64,000 nt of DNA from JADFOI01 sp965218935. GTDB lineage: Bacteria; Acidobacteriota; UBA6911; RPQK01; JADFOI01. The stretch covers positions 248,001 through 312,000 of the forward strand of contig CBDCMH010000011.1 in the NCBI GenBank assembly GCA_965218935.1, read 5' to 3'. The position numbers and the translations under genes were made by a program. This document shows, piece by piece, positions 8,597-16,144 of this stretch (position 1 is its first letter; each line of letters begins with the position of its first letter). Below the pieces are notes generated by a model, which did no database searches, was not told where the DNA came from, and saw only the letters and a program-made list of their open reading frames with translations.

Positions 8597-8989
8597 TAAG
8601 CTACTCTACTCCCTTTCTCAGCACTCTACTCTACTTTCCCCCTCTGCGCTTTTGTTCACAAGGTAGGATTAGGGTAAAGACAACATCAGGCTATCAAGAA
8701 AGCCTCGTTTAGGCTAGTGGAAGCACCATATTCTCACGAGTTGCACATCCCCACTGAACACACACGATCGTTGCACTTTTTATGACCTGGCGTGCAGCTT
8801 CGCGAACATCCTTAACCCATAACACACCGTTAAGTGGTTCATTCCAATTCGCTTAGCTTCTTCCGGGGCCAAGTGGAATAGATCTTGCTGTCCAACATCG
8901 GGGGTGGCCCTGCTCACCAACAAGGATGTCTACCATACCTCCTTTCGACAGGGCCTATCCCATCTAAGCCAGGCTTGGGAGGGATCAAA
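8597..8989. other. 393-bp spacer without a recognised gene
   Basis: This lies between the divergent radical SAM gene and a secreted-protein gene and probably holds both promoters, though no clear -35/-10 pair stands out. On the minus strand an uninterrupted frame of 49 codons (8780-8929) reads protein-like (DLFHLAPEEAKRIGMNHL) but has no start or ribosome-binding site; it may be a gene remnant. No repeats of family A or B were seen. Confidence 0.5.
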
Positions 8990-9547
8990 TTGAGATGGTT
9001 CGTTTGGGTGCTGGCCTGCACACCCCTGTTCGGGTCAGACGCCGTCATTTTCACCGGCACCGCTACCGTTGAGCAGTCTTGCGATCCAACTTTCCAGGTC
9101 ACCAGCGGCTTCAAGCTGACGGTTCAACTGGATAACTCCATCTTGCCACTGGATGCCAGCCGAGATTCGGGATTCGGTTACTACGACGGTCTGGTCCAGA
9201 GCTGGTCCTTCAGCTGGGATGACCCTGTGCTGAGTTTTTGGTCAGGCACTTTCACAGGGACGGGTGGAGTGAACATCGCCAACGATCAGGGTGGTCGGGA
9301 CCGGTGGCAGGTCAGAGGTGAAGTAGCGGGTTTGACCAATTTTACCGTGACTCTTCTGGATGGGGACGCAACGATCTACTCGGATGATCGTCTGCGACTC
9401 ATCCCACCGGACCTCTCTGAGATTGAAGAAGACGTCCTTCAGGGCGTCTTTGAAACTGAGCGGATGACGTTTCGAATTATGAGCGGCCTCAACGCCTCAC
9501 TAGCGGACAAGTTATCTTTGTCCCCGGAGCCCGCGACCTGTGATTAG
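8990..9547 (+). CDS. secreted protein of unknown function
   Basis: A 185-residue protein from a TTG start with GGGAGG about 7 bp upstream; this start gives a short signal peptide (RWFVWVLACTPLFGSDA). An upstream ATG in the same frame (8885) would put a non-hydrophobic leader in front and is less likely. The mature part is rich in Thr, Gly, Asp and Trp and looks all-beta (FTGTATVEQSCDPTF, VQSWSFSWDDPVLSFW). The pattern is reminiscent of PEP-CTERM-associated extracellular proteins, but no C-terminal PEP sorting signal is present. The function is not recognised. Confidence 0.6.
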   Translation: MRWFVWVLACTPLFGSDAVIFTGTATVEQSCDPTFQVTSGFKLTVQLDNSILPLDASRDSGFGYYDGLVQSWSFSWDDPVLSFWSGTFTGTGGVNIANDQGGRDRWQVRGEVAGLTNFTVTLLDGDATIYSDDRLRLIPPDLSEIEEDVLQGVFETERMTFRIMSGLNASLADKLSLSPEPATCD

Positions 9548-9561
9548 ACAGAAGATCAGTC

Positions 9562-10284
9562 TCACCAACGATCGATACGCCGAGCGTGGTAATGAGGCTG
9601 GTTGAAGAATTGAACCGTGGGCTGTTTGAACAATCCGACCAGGAGTAAACCTGCTATGAATCCTCCGATGTGAGCGAACCAGGCAACTCCGCCCCCGCCC
9701 TGGCCAAACGCTAAGGTTCCCTGAAAGATCTGAATGACAAAATAGAATCCCAGAGCAAATCCGGCCGGAATGTACATCACCCGGATAAAGAAGCCCAAGA
9801 AAATCAAAACCAGGACCTGTGCCCGAGGGTACAACAAGATGTAAGCACCCAGAATCCCCGAGATGGCACCACTGGCACCGATAGTAGGAATCTCTGAGGT
9901 GAGATCGGTGAGAAAATGGGCCATGGAAGCCGCTACGCCCGTAAGTAGGTAGAACAGGATGAATCGCCCGTGGCCCATAGCGTCCTCGATATTGTTGCCG
10001 AAGATCCACAGGTAAAGCATGTTGCCGATCAGATGCATGAATCCACCGTGTAGAAACATGCTGGTGAAGATGCTGAACGAGGCAGGAATGGCGACCAGCT
10101 CGACAGGGAGACTTTGGGAGCCGAAGACAACAGCGGGAATGGCACCAAACTGGTAAATAAACACTTCGGCTCCGCCTGGCCCCAGTGAAATCTGGTAGAG
10201 GAACACCAGGACGTTCAAAACGATGAGGCCCACGGTCATCACCGGTATGATCTTGGTGGGATTGTCATCGCGCAGTGGGATCAT
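9562..10284 (-). CDS. rhomboid family intramembrane serine protease
   Basis: A 240-residue membrane protein with six or more hydrophobic segments. The rhomboid catalytic serine is in GASGAISG (Ser138) and the histidine partner in FAHIGGFIAG (His205). The upstream HGGFMHLIGNMLYLWIFG segment is the conserved second-helix region with the HxxxN oxyanion residues. It cleaves membrane helices within the inner membrane; substrates are unknown. It is convergent with the secreted-protein gene (14 bp between stops). Confidence 0.93.
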   Translation of the reverse strand: MIPLRDDNPTKIIPVMTVGLIVLNVLVFLYQISLGPGGAEVFIYQFGAIPAVVFGSQSLPVELVAIPASFSIFTSMFLHGGFMHLIGNMLYLWIFGNNIEDAMGHGRFILFYLLTGVAASMAHFLTDLTSEIPTIGASGAISGILGAYILLYPRAQVLVLIFLGFFIRVMYIPAGFALGFYFVIQIFQGTLAFGQGGGGVAWFAHIGGFIAGLLLVGLFKQPTVQFFNQPHYHARRIDRW

Positions 10285-10478
10285 CCAATTATCCTACGGG
10301 TGATTGTTGTTCCATGCTAACGCCTTCGCGAAGAGGAAGGCAATGGAAAAGGCCAGAATGGAAAGGAAACCGAAACATCGGTTTCTGTCGTCTTCCGGGA
10401 CTTTCAATAGACAGATGCATACTCGAAGCCCTCGATGGACCGGCCAGCATCAATGCCAGTGCAGGTTGGGGATAAAAG

Positions 10479-10856
10479 CTAGGGTGAGGTTAGTAACTCG
10501 ACGAGCTCAACTTCGATGCCGTCGGAATCAAAGAAGTAGAGACGACGTCCAGGTTCGTAGTCTTGCTCCTGGGAAGGCAACACTCCTAGCTCGGCAAGGC
10601 GTGATTTCATCTCGTCGAGGCTCTCCACCAGAAAACCGAAGTGGTTGAGTCCTACTTCCGTCATTCGGTTCTCCGCCTGCCCCGGACTCACTGCCTGAAA
10701 GAGGGCAAGGTACTGACGGTCATCACCAACGTGAGCGGCGAAACGCCCATCGTCGAGGGTTCCCTTCCAACGGACCTTGAAGCCAAAGAGGCGGGTGTAG
10801 AAGTCTACGGACCTATCGAGGTCCGAAACCGTGAAGTTGACATGCTCCAGGAACAT
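10479..10856 (-). CDS. VOC (glyoxalase/bleomycin-resistance) family protein
   Basis: A 125-residue protein with two beta-alpha-beta-beta-beta modules. It begins LEHVNFTVSDLDRSVDFYTR and ends FFDSDGIEVELVEL; the two halves carry candidate metal ligands His5, His73 (NHFGF) and Glu116/119. VOC proteins include glyoxalase I, dioxygenases and antibiotic-binding proteins. Nothing in the neighbourhood specifies which, so only the fold is assigned. It is a monocistronic gene on the minus strand. Confidence 0.88.
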   Translation of the reverse strand: MFLEHVNFTVSDLDRSVDFYTRLFGFKVRWKGTLDDGRFAAHVGDDRQYLALFQAVSPGQAENRMTEVGLNHFGFLVESLDEMKSRLAELGVLPSQEQDYEPGRRLYFFDSDGIEVELVELLTSP

Positions 10857-11054
10857 ATTGCCCCCCTTACCTTCCCCGTTGTGTTACGAGATTCGCCCAA
10901 ATGCTAATACTGTGGGACGTTGAAGGCAATGAAAAAGCCAAGGAATCCTGATCCACCCGTCGTACCAATGTTACGCCGCGAGGGTGTTCCAGACAATCTA
11001 AATCAGCCTGGCCCTGAGGAATGATCCACCAAATGTGCGATAATCTGCGCACTG

Positions 11055-11525
11055 ATGATTCTTCAACCCAAGCGCTTGTCGTTGCTGGTTTGCAGCGCGT
11101 TTTTCCTCCTCCCCTATTGCCGGAATATCGAAGAAGCAAGGATCGAAAACCTGCAAGAGGAAGGCACCCTGACTGATTATCAGATGATCTCCCTGACAGG
11201 TCGAAGAGATGGTGATCGCCTGCCCGTCCGGCTCGTTTTTAAAGCTCCGTCTTCGAACCTGGGTATGGACTTGCTCTTTCGCATTGGTGTTCCAACCCGT
11301 CTGGAGTCCGGTCAGTATCGTTGGGAACGGCAGGATGAGGTTCTGGAAGGACTCGTTCGAGCCAGCTCTGTGACCTTTCTGGGAGGACAGTCCGACAATC
11401 CCAATCTGGGTGGAGTGTTCCAACTTTTATCAGCCAGCGGTGATCCCATCTATAAAGTCACACTCCCAACCCGCGAGGTGAAAAAGCCCAAGACCGGCAC
11501 TCCATTGGTGGCTCCGTCGCACTGA
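11055..11525 (+). CDS. putative secreted or lipoprotein of unknown function
   Basis: A 156-residue product starting MILQPKRLSLLVCSAFFLLP, a good signal-peptide profile. A cysteine follows at residue 22 (LLPYC), but the residues before it are not an ideal lipobox, so lipidation is uncertain. The mature part includes a beta-rich central stretch (FRIGVPTRLESGQYRW) and a lysine/proline tail. No family was recognised. Coding is supported by the ATG, the leader and typical composition, and it lies on the same strand as the following tRNA. Confidence 0.6.
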   Translation: MILQPKRLSLLVCSAFFLLPYCRNIEEARIENLQEEGTLTDYQMISLTGRRDGDRLPVRLVFKAPSSNLGMDLLFRIGVPTRLESGQYRWERQDEVLEGLVRASSVTFLGGQSDNPNLGGVFQLLSASGDPIYKVTLPTREVKKPKTGTPLVAPSH

Positions 11526-11767
11526 CTGCTCTCGCCTGGAGGACGGGGAGGGCAATGGGAAACCCTCAGTTCCAAGGAAGTTGGGGATTTTGGGGCACTG
11601 TGTCAACCTCAACAACCATGCGCAATGCTGCGTATGTGAGTGCCCACGCCGTCAAAAGCATTCGGGTAGCAGATGGGCCCCGTTGAAGTCGCACGGGAGA
11701 AAAACAGGAGACAGGCTCAGTGACAAAGCTCTGTGGGTGGTGCTAAAGTGTTGATTCCTAAGCATGG

Positions 11768-11842
11768 GCCGGCGTAGCTCAACGGTAGAGCGGCGCATTC
11801 GTAATGCGTAGGTTGGAGGTTCAATTCCTCTCGCCGGCTCCA
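11768..11842 (+). tRNA. tRNA-Thr (anticodon CGU)
   Basis: The cloverleaf was folded by eye. Acceptor stem GCCGGCG pairs with CGCCGGC; the D arm GCTC/GAGC encloses AACGGTA; the anticodon stem GCGCA/TGCGT has loop TTCGTAA (anticodon CGT); and the T arm GGAGG/CCTCT has loop TTCAATT. The discriminator is T and CCA is encoded. Its 3' side is the attachment region of the integrative element that follows: the 24-bp direct repeat starts immediately after CCA. Confidence 0.95.
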
Positions 11843-11866
11843 GTATTTTCAAGCAGTTAGAACGAT
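11843..11866 (+). other. attachment-site repeat, tRNA-proximal
   Basis: GTATTTTCAAGCAGTTAGAA followed by CGAT begins at the base after the encoded CCA. It is identical to 16093-16116 except for one base (A versus T at the third position). Twenty-one consecutive bases (from TTTTCAAGCAG) are exact, far beyond chance at 4.2 kb spacing. Confidence 0.8.
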
Positions 11867-11901
11867 TGAGATGAACCTTCGTCTCTGTGCATGAGAACCC
11901 A

Positions 11902-11930
11902 TCACCCGTTTATCACCCGCTAGTCACCCG
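11902..11930. promoter_or_regulatory. three TCACCCG direct repeats at exact 11-bp period
   Basis: TCACCCG occurs at 11902, 11913 and 11924, with four-base spacers TTTA and CTAG. The array lies between the att repeat and the integrase and overlaps its last codons. Phased short direct repeats beside an att core are typical of arm-type integrase or excisionase binding sites. That role is inferred from position and phasing. Confidence 0.5.
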
Positions 11931-12977
11931 TTCCCACTCTTTTGCCTGGACCGCCCGCACATCCTCCAAATAGGGTTCTAGGCCCTTAATGTAGGGCTGG
12001 GTTGTCTGAATGTCGCGGTGTCCGAGTAGCTTTCTAACGGTTTCCACATCGAGTCCGAGCCGAATCCATTGGGCTGCTCTGAAGCGGCGTAGGTCGTGGA
12101 ATCCAACCCAGGTGAGCCCTGCTTTTTTCCGTCCCCGCTGAAATGCGTGCTCGGGGCTTTTCCACCGCTTTCCAGTTCGTGGATTGACGAAAACGTAAGG
12201 ACAACCGACGTAACGGACCAATTGTTGGACCCATTCGATCGCATAATCCGACAAAGGAACATGGCGCACTCTACCGCTTTTGGTGTGCTGCAGTCCGATG
12301 ACCCGGTCCCTGAGATCGATTCTGTCCCAGGTTAGCTGTAGAGCCTCACCTCTTCTCATTGCCGTCTCACCCATCAGAGCAACCATAACCGCAATGGGCA
12401 ACCTGTCCATTGATTCGACAAGCTGGCGGAACTCCTTGATTGCAAGAGGCGGTCTTGAAATTTCGTCAACGGGCAGCATGGGAAACTTGACCAACGGGTG
12501 TGCCTCGATGATGCCGAGTTCCAGAGCGTAGCTGAACATGGACTTGATGCAAGCGACATCTCGATTAACAGTTCCCGGAGAAACCTCTCGCGCTCTGCGT
12601 TCGACGTACATGTACAGGTCTTGGCGCTTGAATTCTTCCATCTCAATATCGCCCAGATGCTGATTGAGTGACCTAAAGGACAAAACGTATCGGATCCATG
12701 ACTTAGGTGCTCTTAGTTTGCTCCGCTCTAGAAATCTCCTAGAGAAATCCTCAACTGAAAGCAGGCGTGGCTCCTCTTCAGCCTGTGCTTTGGACCCTCT
12801 TTTCAACTGCTCTCTGAAGGTACGCCATGTACCCTCCAGAATAGAGTTCTCAATCCTGTTTAACATTTCCTTTGCTCTCGCTCTGTTAGGAAAGAATCTT
12901 CGGTACTCGGAGCCATCAGGCCACCGTTTACGGACTTCGATTCTATTCTTTCGGTATTTGACCCGGTTAATCGGCAT
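11913..12977 (-). CDS. tyrosine-type site-specific recombinase (integrase)
   Basis: A 354-residue phage-type integrase. The N-terminal 60 residues are a basic arm-binding-like region, a SAM-like core-binding domain spans about 72-165, and the catalytic domain about 175-345. Catalytic residues are all present: Arg208 (AMRRGE), Lys233 (HTKSGR), His294 and Arg297 (HDLRR), His320 (LLGHRDI) and nucleophile Tyr329 (TQPYI). It reads toward the att repeat and tRNA-Thr, as expected for an element that integrates there. The start overlaps the excisionase-like gene by 11 bp. Nothing in the frame looks broken. Confidence 0.93.
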   Translation of the reverse strand: MPINRVKYRKNRIEVRKRWPDGSEYRRFFPNRARAKEMLNRIENSILEGTWRTFREQLKRGSKAQAEEEPRLLSVEDFSRRFLERSKLRAPKSWIRYVLSFRSLNQHLGDIEMEEFKRQDLYMYVERRAREVSPGTVNRDVACIKSMFSYALELGIIEAHPLVKFPMLPVDEISRPPLAIKEFRQLVESMDRLPIAVMVALMGETAMRRGEALQLTWDRIDLRDRVIGLQHTKSGRVRHVPLSDYAIEWVQQLVRYVGCPYVFVNPRTGKRWKSPEHAFQRGRKKAGLTWVGFHDLRRFRAAQWIRLGLDVETVRKLLGHRDIQTTQPYIKGLEPYLEDVRAVQAKEWERVTSG

Positions 12978-13287
12978 TTCCCCTCCTTTCTTTACCGGGT
13001 CCTCCGTCCGGGTCAGGATACCACCCGGGCAGCTTGTCTATAAAGGCATTCAAATCTTCCAGAGTGAAAACTCGATGGCTTTCGAGCCGTTTAGCTTTCA
13101 GCCTTCCCAAACCCGCGTACTTTCTAAGAGTCTGATGGTGGACTCCCAAGTATTGCGCGGCCGCTCTTGTGCTGAACAATCTCTGATTAGGAATTCGGAT
13201 CAGGGCAACGGGTTTACCGATCATTTCCTTTTTCTGTTCCCTGGTATTCTCATCGATTATTGCCTGTGTCCGTGTATGGCAGTGCAC
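12967..13287 (-). CDS. excisionase/MerR-type helix-turn-helix protein
   Basis: A 106-residue protein. The central region LFSTRAAAQYLGVHHQTLRK followed by YAGLGRLKAKRLESHR is the winged helix-turn-helix of excisionase-family (AlpA/Xis/MerR-like) DNA-binding proteins. A wing follows (VFTLEDLNAFID). The likely role is directing excision or controlling integrase transcription. A start at the internal ATG (MIGKPVALIRIPN) would remove a poorly conserved 21-residue leader and is an alternative. It overlaps the integrase gene by 11 bp, so the two are translationally coupled. Confidence 0.8.
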   Translation of the reverse strand: MHCHTRTQAIIDENTREQKKEMIGKPVALIRIPNQRLFSTRAAAQYLGVHHQTLRKYAGLGRLKAKRLESHRVFTLEDLNAFIDKLPGWYPDPDGGPGKERRGNAD

Positions 13288-13545
13288 GGCAATTTTTTAT
13301 TTGTTGGTCTAACTCTGTTAAATAACTGTTTTCTTCTCCGTTAATAATGAAACTGCCATACACTGCTATGCATAGCATATTAACCGATTGATTTAGACCA
13401 CTTACAGCTCCCGGATGCTATACATTTGCCCTGCATTTGCCGTTCATTGCTGTTCATCTCGTAGTTCGGTCCCCTGATAACAGGGCTTTTGCCTGTCATC
13501 AATGTGGAGGCGTCGCTTTTTAATGCATGGCAAGGCAGCTTTAAG
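13288..13545. other. AT-rich non-coding stretch upstream of the xis-int pair
   Basis: This is 258 bp between the excisionase-like gene and the left end of the IS3-type element. It is markedly richer in A/T than its surroundings, with CTATGCATAG (palindrome, about 13367-13376) and a CCCTGATAACAGGG hairpin. It probably holds the promoter and operators of the integration module. No gene was seen; the cargo gene cut by the IS does not continue here. Confidence 0.5.
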
Positions 13546-13605
13546 TGTATCCCGTCAGCGAAAGTGGGACACATAGGGCCGAGAGTTAAGAGAGAGTTGG
13601 AAGGT

Positions 13606-13633
13606 TTGAGGGGGTGAGATCTCACCCCCTCAA
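13606..13633. repeat. 28-bp perfect palindrome inside the IS3-type element
   Basis: TTGAGGGGGTGAGA followed immediately by its exact reverse complement. It lies between the left terminal repeat and OrfA. It could be an operator for the transposase or a cruciform; there is no T-tract, so a terminator is less likely. Confidence 0.7.
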
Positions 13634-13701
13634 AGGGCTGATCTTGACAGCCCATCAGAGCAAGCCGATGCTGGTCATGGCACAACCAAAAGGAGAACGC
13701 T

Positions 13702-14028
13702 ATGACCACAGACGTCGTCAAACAGATCCGTAGGGCCACCCGCCGGAGATTCACGGCCGAAGAGAAGATCCACATCGTTTTGGAGGGGCTCCGCGGAGAG
13801 ATTCCCGTCACCGAACTGTGCCGCAAAGAAGGGATTCAACCTTCGATCTACTACAAGTGGTCCAAGGCCTTCCTGGATTCGGGCAAAAACGGTCTAACCC
13901 GGGAGACCCAACGGAATGCGACTTCCGGTGAGGTGCGTCGCTTGAAGGAGGAGAATGAGGCCTTGAAGAAGGCGGTGGCCGAGACGGTAGTGGAGAACCA
14001 AAAGCTAAAAAAAAGTTTGGGCCTGTAA
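13702..14028 (+). CDS. IS3-family transposase OrfA
   Basis: A 108-residue protein with the HTH_Tnp_1/InsE pattern: RRRFTAEEKIHIVLEGLRGE, then VTELCRKEGIQPSIYYKW as the recognition helix, then a leucine-zipper-like coiled coil from about residue 75. Near the end, an A8 run (14007-14014) lies in a position where a -1 slip enters the OrfB frame with no stop before the OrfB ATG. A fused OrfAB, as in other IS3 elements, is therefore possible. Confidence 0.92.
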   Translation: MTTDVVKQIRRATRRRFTAEEKIHIVLEGLRGEIPVTELCRKEGIQPSIYYKWSKAFLDSGKNGLTRETQRNATSGEVRRLKEENEALKKAVAETVVENQKLKKSLGL

Positions 14029-14048
14029 GGCGAAGGAGGTATCAGAGG

Positions 14049-15047
14049 ATGCTCAGCGAGCACAAGCTGGAAGTTTTAAGGACAGTGGAGGCCTCCGAGT
14101 TACCGGTCCGGGAGGTGCTGGATCAACTCGAGATCCCCCGCTCGACCTACTATCGCTGGAGACACCACTTTCGAAAGAGGGGGTTGGCAGGCTTGCGGGA
14201 CCGTCCCCCAGGATCAGGACGGGTTTGGAATCAGATCCTGCCCAAAGAACGGGACCGAATCCTGGAGATGGCGCTGCTGTTTCCAGAGTGGTCCTCACGA
14301 GAAGTGAGCTGCCAGGTGACGGATAGGTGCGGGTTTACGGTCTCGGAATCCTCGGTCTACCGGATTTTGAAAGCGGAAGGGCTGATTCGGGAGGTTCAAC
14401 TCCGGAGCTTTCCAGCCGAATCGGAATATCGAATCAAGACGACCCGACCCAACCAGCAGTGGCAAACGGATGCGACCTATCTTCTGGTCAAGAACTGGGG
14501 CTGGTACTATCTGATCTCAGTACTGGATGACTTTAGCCGGAGGATCCTGGCCTGGGGACTTCACACGGCCATGCGTGCTGGAGACTTCAGCCAGGTGGTC
14601 GAGGCGGCTTGTGAGAGAACGGGTGTGGAACAGGCTCCGTTGTCTGATCGGCCCCGGCTGGTGACAGACCGCGGACCGGCTTTGATCTCCAAAGACTTTG
14701 GTCAGTATCTGGAGACCAAGGGACTGGGCCACATCCTGGCCTCACCCTATCATCCCCAGACCAACGGGAAGATCGAACGCTACCATCGTTCCTGCAAGGA
14801 ACGCATCAACCTAATGGTCTGGGAGACACCCGAGGAGTTGGAGCGAGAAATCGCGGTCTTTATCGACTACTACAACTCCAGGCGCTATCACGAGGCCCTG
14901 GGTAACGTCACACCCGATGACATGTACTTCGCAAGACGAGATTCCATCCACACAAAAAGGAGAAGATTGAAAGGAGTCACCCTTGCCCGTCGGCAGGCGA
15001 TCAATGCTAAACTAGCCCGATCAGCATCGGTTCCCACTGTCTCTTAG
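14049..15047 (+). CDS. IS3-family transposase OrfB (DDE integrase core)
   Basis: A 332-residue transposase. It has an N-terminal HTH (VREVLDQLEIPRSTYYRW), then an rve integrase core with Asp141 (QTDATYL), Asp207 (VTDRGPALIS) and Glu243 (NGKIERYHRS). The 35 residues between the second Asp and the Glu are the hallmark DD(35)E spacing. A Shine-Dalgarno-like GGAGGT lies 8 bp before the ATG, allowing independent initiation or stimulating the upstream frameshift. The frame is intact, so the element may still be active. Confidence 0.94.
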   Translation: MLSEHKLEVLRTVEASELPVREVLDQLEIPRSTYYRWRHHFRKRGLAGLRDRPPGSGRVWNQILPKERDRILEMALLFPEWSSREVSCQVTDRCGFTVSESSVYRILKAEGLIREVQLRSFPAESEYRIKTTRPNQQWQTDATYLLVKNWGWYYLISVLDDFSRRILAWGLHTAMRAGDFSQVVEAACERTGVEQAPLSDRPRLVTDRGPALISKDFGQYLETKGLGHILASPYHPQTNGKIERYHRSCKERINLMVWETPEELEREIAVFIDYYNSRRYHEALGNVTPDDMYFARRDSIHTKRRRLKGVTLARRQAINAKLARSASVPTVS

Positions 15048-15087
15048 CTTGGAACCCCAAATGTCCCATTCTCGCTGAAGACGTACA

Positions 15088-15313
15088 CTCCCAGCCAGCC
15101 TCCGACGTTTCCGGGCAGAAAAGACATTGGAAACATCAGCTGAATCACGATCCCCAGCAACAGACTGGCTCCATAGATGAGTGGTGGAAGTGCAATCACG
15201 TTGGCCTTGTCGCTTTGCGTTGCTGCTTCCTCCAGGGATGGGGGTGGACTAGGTGGTTTAGGCGTTGGTGGCGGCGGCGCTGGCGGTTTAGGCAGGGGTG
15301 GCCTATCGTTCAT
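15088..15313 (-). pseudogene. isoprenylcysteine carboxyl methyltransferase-like gene, truncated by the IS
   Basis: The reading frame starts MNDRPPLPKPPAPPPP, a proline-rich leader. It continues into a hydrophobic segment (NVIALPPLIYGASLLLGIV, then FPMSFLPGNVGGWLG) that resembles the first membrane helices of ICMT-family methyltransferases. About 75 codons remain before the frame enters the right terminal repeat of the IS3-type element. A normal protein would be about 180-220 residues. No continuation exists on the far side of the IS, so a deletion accompanied or followed the insertion. The family call rests on a short segment. Confidence 0.55.
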
Positions 15314-15320
15314 GACAACC

Positions 15321-15535
15321 TCACGGGTCCAAATTCATCCGCCGCAGCAAGTCGTGGAAGCGAGGGTCGTCGTGGATGGGATCGTACTCGAAATATGACC
15401 ACCTAGGCACAAACTGCTTGATAGGCAGGCCATTCAAGGGCCTTGTTTAGCGAATCGAATGCCTCGTCGATTTCTCCCAAAAGAACCAGTGCTTCGGCTT
15501 CGAGACTAGGGTTAGAAATCGAGGGATAAACTCTT
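15321..15535 (-). pseudogene. frameshifted C-terminal remnant of a TPR-type protein
   Basis: On the minus strand one frame reads VYPSISNPSLEAEALVLLGE then IDEAFDSLNKALEW. A second frame continues with FVPRWSYFEYDPIHDDPRFH then DLLRRMNLDP and a stop at 15321. Together they look like the end of the TPR proteins and TPR-kinases that finish with a DPxxDxLRxDPRFxxLLRRM motif. A one-base shift near 15404 separates the halves and no start remains. It lies just upstream of the truncated methyltransferase-like gene, so both are probably old operon cargo. Confidence 0.5.
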
Positions 15536-15544
15536 TCGCTCGAC

Positions 15545-15979
15545 TCAGCCACCCGGTCCATCCGCGGCGAAATAGGCCTCCAGAGAATTCAACTGATCCA
15601 CCAAATCCTCGGCGTGGTTTTGGAGGAGATTCCGGACGGACAACAGTCCGGCCAGGCTCCCATCCTTCTCTACGATTGGCAAGTGCCTAATGTGCAGGGA
15701 CACCATTAATTTCAGGGCTTTAGAAGTTTCTGCCTCTGTGGTGAGGGTCTCCAGATTGGTAGTCATCACCTCGCGCACGGGGCTTTTGTCTGGATCGAGC
15801 CCAGCTGCTACGACGCGCACCATGAGGTCGCGTTCGGAAAAGATTCCCACTAGCTTATTTTTGTCCAGAACCACACAGGCCCCACTCTTGGCCCGTTGCA
15901 TGGTGCGGACTGCATCGAGCACACTGGCTTCTACCGACACGTTTGGAGGCGGCACGTGAGCAATCTTTATGACCTTCAC
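15545..15979 (-). CDS. CBS-domain pair protein
   Basis: A 144-residue protein consisting of two CBS motifs (about 10-65 and 75-130). Characteristic stretches are MQRAKSGACVVLDKNKLVGI then FSERDLMVRVV, and LKLMVSLHIRHLPIVEKDGS then LAGLLSVRNLL. Stand-alone CBS pairs bind adenine nucleotides and act as energy or redox sensors on partner proteins; no partner is adjacent. It lies within the direct repeats bounding the tRNA-Thr element, so it may be cargo, although it looks like a normal chromosomal gene. Confidence 0.9.
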   Translation of the reverse strand: MKVIKIAHVPPPNVSVEASVLDAVRTMQRAKSGACVVLDKNKLVGIFSERDLMVRVVAAGLDPDKSPVREVMTTNLETLTTEAETSKALKLMVSLHIRHLPIVEKDGSLAGLLSVRNLLQNHAEDLVDQLNSLEAYFAADGPGG

Positions 15980-16092
15980 TAGAGTTCAAGTATAGCAGAC
16001 CCTCAACTTCCCAAGACGATGGTTTGTAGTAAGGACCTCACAGGCGACATATAAGCCACCGTCCCCAACGCCGTCCCTGGACTGGTTAACAT

Positions 16093-16116
16093 GTTTTTTC
16101 AAGCAGTTAGAACGAT
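16093..16116 (+). other. attachment-site repeat, distal
   Basis: GTTTTTTCAAGCAGTTAGAA followed by CGAT matches the tRNA-proximal repeat at 11843 with one mismatch and marks the far boundary of the integrative element. Beyond it the sequence returns to ordinary chromosomal genes. Confidence 0.78.
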
Positions 16117-16144
16117 CCCTGGTGGAGGGATTCGGCTTGACCTC

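Larger units (their letters stand above)
13546..15087 (+). mobile_element. IS3-family insertion sequence (two-ORF)
   Basis: This is 1542 bp between imperfect terminal inverted repeats. The left end is TGTATCCCGTCAGCGAAAGT followed by GGGACACATAGGG; the right end read inward is TGTACGTCTTCAGCGAGAAT followed by GGGACATTTGGGG. It encodes an IS3-type OrfA and a DDE OrfB. No target duplication was found, so ends are accurate to a few bases only. The element interrupts a cargo gene of the tRNA-Thr island: the coding frame of that gene runs straight into the right terminal repeat at 15087. Confidence 0.82.
11843..16116. mobile_element. small integrative element at tRNA-Thr, partly decayed
   Basis: This is bounded by two 24-bp direct repeats with one mismatch (11843-11866 and 16093-16116), the first abutting the tRNA-Thr 3' end. 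Contents: tyrosine integrase reading toward the tRNA, an excisionase-like gene overlapping it, an AT-rich regulatory stretch, an IS3-family insertion, a methyltransferase-like gene truncated by the IS, a frameshifted TPR remnant and a CBS-domain gene. The layout (tRNA, att, int, xis, cargo, att) is that of an integrative genomic island. Mobility is doubtful given the decay. That the CBS gene belongs to the island follows only from its lying inside the repeats. Confidence 0.75.

Noticed and set aside
8885..8989. Upstream ATG start for the secreted protein at 8990
   Set aside because: It would put a non-hydrophobic 35-residue leader before the signal peptide, whereas the TTG at 8990 has a good ribosome-binding site.
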